Below the pieces are notes generated by a model. The model saw only the letters and a program-made list of their open reading frames with translations. It did not search any database and was not told the origin of the DNA. Positions 61,526 through 64,000 of a DNA stretch of 64,000 nt are shown one piece after another. Origin of the DNA: Deltaproteobacteria bacterium (lineage in GTDB: Bacteria > Desulfobacterota > Desulfomonilia > UBA1062); contig JAHDRW010000013.1 in NCBI GenBank assembly GCA_018433085.1, forward strand, positions 62,001 to 126,000, given 5' to 3'. The position numbers and the translations under genes are program-made. Position 1 is the stretch's first letter. Every line of letters starts with the position of its first letter.

Positions 61526-62932
61526 TCAGCTCTCAGCAGGCTTTGAGTCGAGCTCCGGCACCGGGGCGCCGTCCATGAGCACCCCGTCCCCTGCCTTTTT
61601 TTTCAGGAACTGAATCTCCCAGAACAGGCAGAACCCGGTAATGAGCGCCGCGCCCAGATCGGAGACCGGTCCGGCCAGCCACACGCCGTTCAGGCCGAGA
61701 AATTCGGGCAGAATCAGCAGTGCGGGTATCAGCAGCAATACCTGCCTTGAAAGATTCAGAAAGATCGCCTGCCTCGCCTTTCCCACTGCCTGGAAATAGT
61801 TTGCCCCCACGATCTGGAAGCCGATTACGGGCAGCATGACGAAGAAGAGGCGCAGGGCATGGCTGCCCATGGTGATGAGCTCGCTGTCGTTTCCGCTGAA
61901 GGCAGAAATGATCAGTGTGGGGAAAAACATGGCAAAGACGAAGCCCGCGAGGGTCACCCCGGTTGCGACCAAGGCTGCAAGCCGCACGGTCCTGATCACC
62001 CGTTCGAAGTTTCCCGCACCGTAGTTGTAGCCGATAATGGGCTGGGCACCCTGCGATATCCCGACTACCGGCATGAGGATCAGCATCAGGATGCTGAATA
62101 TGATGCCCATGGCCGATAGTGCAGTTGTCCCGCCGTATATCCTGAGCTGGTGGTTGAAAAGCGATATGACCACGCTGGCAGCGATCTGCATGGCAAAGGG
62201 CGCGGAGCCGATTGCCATGATGTCGAGCACGATGCGCTTCTTCAATTTGAACGCCCGTGCGCGGATCCTGAGCAGGCTCCTGCCCCCCAGAAAATACCAG
62301 AGCACCAGAGCGGAAGAGCACGCCTGGGATATGACCGTTGCTATGGCCGCACCCCGGATGCCCATATCGAACCAGAAGATAAAGACCGGATCGAGCAGAA
62401 TATTCAGGAACGCCCCGATCAGCATGGTGGACATGGCCGTGTTCGGATTGCCCTCGCCGCGGATGAAGTTGTTCATCCCGAAGCCGATGCACTGGAAAAT
62501 CGTGCCGAGAAGGATGATCCGGAGATACTCGCTTGAATAGGGCAGGATATCGGCGCTGGCACCGAACATCAGGAGAATCGGCGTGGTGAATGCCAGGCCG
62601 AGGATGGTCAGCGCCGCGGAAACGACGATGAACAGGACAAGGGCATTGCCCATGACGATCTCCGCCTCTTCCCTCTTCTGCTGCCCGAGACGGATGGAGA
62701 TCAGTGTGGTGGCTCCGATTCCGACGAGCATGCCGAAGGCCATGAGAATAATCATCATGGGGAACGCCACGCTGATTCCCGCGATGCCGACAGAACCCAC
62801 GGCGCGGCCGATGAAAATCCGGTCGACCACGTTATAGAGCGCGTGCACGAGCATTCCTACCACCGCCGGGAGTGAGAATCTCCACAGCAGGCCTGCTATG
62901 CCCTGTTCACCCATCTGTCGTGCGCGTTCCAT
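61526..62932 (-). CDS. MATE-family multidrug/sodium antiporter
   Basis: A 468-residue protein with 12 predicted membrane helices in two MatE halves, beginning GIAGLLWRFSLPAVVGMLVH and with ALYNVVDRIFIGR and MNNFIRGEGNPNTAM (family-typical). It exports cationic compounds using Na+ or H+. The start at 62932 has AAAAGGA nine bases upstream; a long in-frame extension is unsupported. The closest relatives should be the DinF/NorM-like or MepA-like exporters; the substrate is unknown. Confidence 0.92.
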   Translation of the reverse strand: MERARQMGEQGIAGLLWRFSLPAVVGMLVHALYNVVDRIFIGRAVGSVGIAGISVAFPMMIILMAFGMLVGIGATTLISIRLGQQKREEAEIVMGNALVLFIVVSAALTILGLAFTTPILLMFGASADILPYSSEYLRIILLGTIFQCIGFGMNNFIRGEGNPNTAMSTMLIGAFLNILLDPVFIFWFDMGIRGAAIATVISQACSSALVLWYFLGGRSLLRIRARAFKLKKRIVLDIMAIGSAPFAMQIAASVVISLFNHQLRIYGGTTALSAMGIIFSILMLILMPVVGISQGAQPIIGYNYGAGNFERVIRTVRLAALVATGVTLAGFVFAMFFPTLIISAFSGNDSELITMGSHALRLFFVMLPVIGFQIVGANYFQAVGKARQAIFLNLSRQVLLLIPALLILPEFLGLNGVWLAGPVSDLGAALITGFCLFWEIQFLKKKAGDGVLMDGAPVPELDSKPAES

Positions 62933-63184
62933 CCTTTCGTATCCTTTTCTTCCCTTCGGTCTGCGGCAATGGATATCCCGCAGCCGCCGTGCTGTCAACA
63001 CCCGGGGGAAAAGGCAGGTAATTCTTTCGCCACAGCCCGCGATGTCACGCTCGACCCCGTGCACATTCAGGGTTCGGAAAACAAAAAACGGGGTGCCGGC
63101 GGTCTTTCTCGAGAATGTATCGCTTGAGGGATCTTTTTTCTCACGCATCCGATCCCTATGAAAATAAGATCACCGGGAGAAAGG

Positions 63185-63646
63185 ATGGTGCAATCGAGCA
63201 TGCGATACATGAGGCAGCTCATCACGATACTGGCAGGAGTGCTGGTCTTTATCGCGTTCATCGGCACCGCGGCATATGGAATCGACGGAGAAGCAACGGG
63301 CAAGATGAACATAAACACGGCCACGCAGCAGGAGTTGGCATGGTTTCTCTGGAGAAACGGGCTCGGCAATGCGGTCGAGCTCTCCGAGAATATCGTGAGT
63401 TATCGCCAGTCGAACGGGCCGTTCAATGATATCCGGGAGCTCAGAGAGGTCGGCGGTGTTACCGGCTATGAGTTCGATCGGATCAAGCTCCGGGTCAAAC
63501 TGGCGGGAGAATCGGATTATCGCCCCGGGAGAGAACAACCGACACCCGGATACCCCTACCCCGACGCACCGGTGCCCCGTGACGACTACCCGTACAACCG
63601 GTACCCGGATGACGAGCCGTACGGCCCCTGGAGAATAAGGCCGTGA
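63185..63646 (+). CDS. Secreted helix-hairpin-helix (ComEA-like) protein
   Basis: A 153-residue protein with a signal-like N-terminus (RQLITILAGVLVFIAFIGTA, cleavage perhaps after TAAYG), a ComEA-type motif MNINTATQQELAWFL and EIVSYR-like SENIVSYRQSNGPFNDIREL, then a Pro/Tyr/Asp-rich tail (PYPDAPVPRDDYPYNRYP). The HhH domain binds DNA in ComEA, but here the domain is short and the tail is unusual, so a role in DNA uptake is only possible. ATG 63185 follows GGGAGAAAGG; 63200 is an alternative. Confidence 0.83.
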   Translation: MVQSSMRYMRQLITILAGVLVFIAFIGTAAYGIDGEATGKMNINTATQQELAWFLWRNGLGNAVELSENIVSYRQSNGPFNDIRELREVGGVTGYEFDRIKLRVKLAGESDYRPGREQPTPGYPYPDAPVPRDDYPYNRYPDDEPYGPWRIRP

Positions 63647-63697
63647 TCGGGCACGGCAAAGGTGCACAACGCGCCCTGTGCGGCGAATAATTTATCT

Positions 63698-63726
63698 TTG
63701 TATTCCGATGAGAGAATGGGTATAAT
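63698..63726 (+). promoter_or_regulatory. Promoter of the rightmost operon
   Basis: TTGTAT (63698-63703), 17 bp, TATAAT (63721-63726). Predicted start near 63733, giving a 46-base leader with GAGGAGG before ATG 63779. Confidence 0.65.
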
Positions 63727-63778
63727 CAAGCATATACATACTTGCAACACCTTTGGCCGTGAGCGAGGAGGTTTATCT

Positions 63779-63946
63779 ATGGTCTATCGGATTGAACAGG
63801 GGCATTCCCTCCCGTTCCGCAATGCCCGGGCCCGCGGCGTACCGATCTGTACCCCTCCCTCAGGGGGCACGATGGCGTTTCTCCGGCCCGTCTGCTCCAT
63901 CGCGCAAAGGCAGCTGCCCACGGCAGCGACCGAGTATCCTGCATGA
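63779..63946 (+). CDS. Small unknown protein upstream of a secreted protein gene
   Basis: A 55-codon frame with a strong GAGGAGG site and its own promoter. The product (beginning MVYRIEQGHSLPFRNARARG) has two cysteines and no recognised domain. Its stop overlaps the next ATG (ATGA), so it may be a translational-coupling leader peptide or a small protein in its own right. Confidence 0.5.
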   Translation: MVYRIEQGHSLPFRNARARGVPICTPPSGGTMAFLRPVCSIAQRQLPTAATEYPA

Positions 63947-64000
63947 AGTGGAGATATCCCCTGTTCCTTTTTGCACTCCTGTTCCTGGGGATGGGGTTTC
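63943..64000 (+). CDS. Start of a secreted or membrane protein gene (cut by window edge)
   Basis: ATG 63943 opens a frame reading MKWRYPLFLFALLFLGMGF, a typical signal peptide or first membrane helix, to the end of the window. It is coupled to the upstream small frame by ATGA. Function cannot be judged. Confidence 0.6.
   Translation, partial: MKWRYPLFLFALLFLGMGF

Noticed and set aside
1..64000. tRNA genes, CRISPR arrays and insertion sequences
   Set aside because: No cloverleaf-type sequences, spaced direct repeats or transposase-like proteins were found on either strand.

Overview
The window is about 64 kb of GC-rich, densely packed bacterial chromosome. It reads as an anaerobic Gram-negative of the old Deltaproteobacteria (Desulfobacterota). 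This is inferred from ADP-forming acyl-CoA synthetase, pyruvate phosphate dikinase, oxygen-sensitive NrdD/NrdG, LptF/LptG and TonB envelope genes, PAS-rich hybrid kinases, and the order rpsP-khpA-rimM-trmD-SPOUT-rplS-rnhB-yraN. No tRNA, rRNA, CRISPR array, integrase or insertion sequence was seen, so the region looks like core chromosome with a few accessory operons.

Left part (1-15 kb): the start of an ADP-forming acyl-CoA synthetase gene, a TVP38-like membrane protein, then a tight leftward operon aroC-aroKB(fusion)-TPR-aroQ-pepP-efp-accB-lplA. Next come a 2-hydroxyacid dehydrogenase, a TonB receptor under a cobalamin riboswitch and, divergently, a DAHP synthase gene preceded by a leader peptide rich in Tyr/Phe/Trp and an intrinsic terminator (a classical-looking aromatic attenuator). 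With aroQ, aroKB and aroC this covers most of the shikimate route. A HELLH protein, an FmdB zinc ribbon protein and moaC follow.

Middle (15-43 kb): tmk-ppdK, lptF-lptG with an FAD oxidoreductase, an OmpA-like lipoprotein, the MoxR-DUF58-transglutaminase trio, two PAS hybrid kinases, endonuclease V, nrdG and nrdD (with paired NrdR-type boxes) around an orphan response regulator, a FadD-like ligase, a PEP-CTERM-type polysaccharide deacetylase, and an overlapping operon of acyl carrier protein, AMP-forming ligase and PP-loop amidotransferase-like enzyme.

Right part (43-64 kb): DHH phosphoesterase and Mut7-C genes, the ribosomal/tRNA modification block, an operon of class III aminotransferase and uncharacterised kinase-fold protein, an orphan ABC binding protein, uvrA, an overlapping tilS-mfd-parvulin-parvulin operon, a MATE exporter, a helix-hairpin-helix secreted protein, and the start of a further operon.

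The most interesting signals are (1) the aromatic leader peptide attenuator before aroF, (2) the ACP/ligase/PP-loop operon, (3) the aminotransferase plus kinase-fold pair, and (4) a recurring arrangement in which a good sigma-70 promoter sits so close to an ATG without Shine-Dalgarno sequence that the mRNA should be leaderless (TVP38, lptF, the OmpA-like lipoprotein, endonuclease V, the deacetylase, tilS and perhaps the aro leader peptide).
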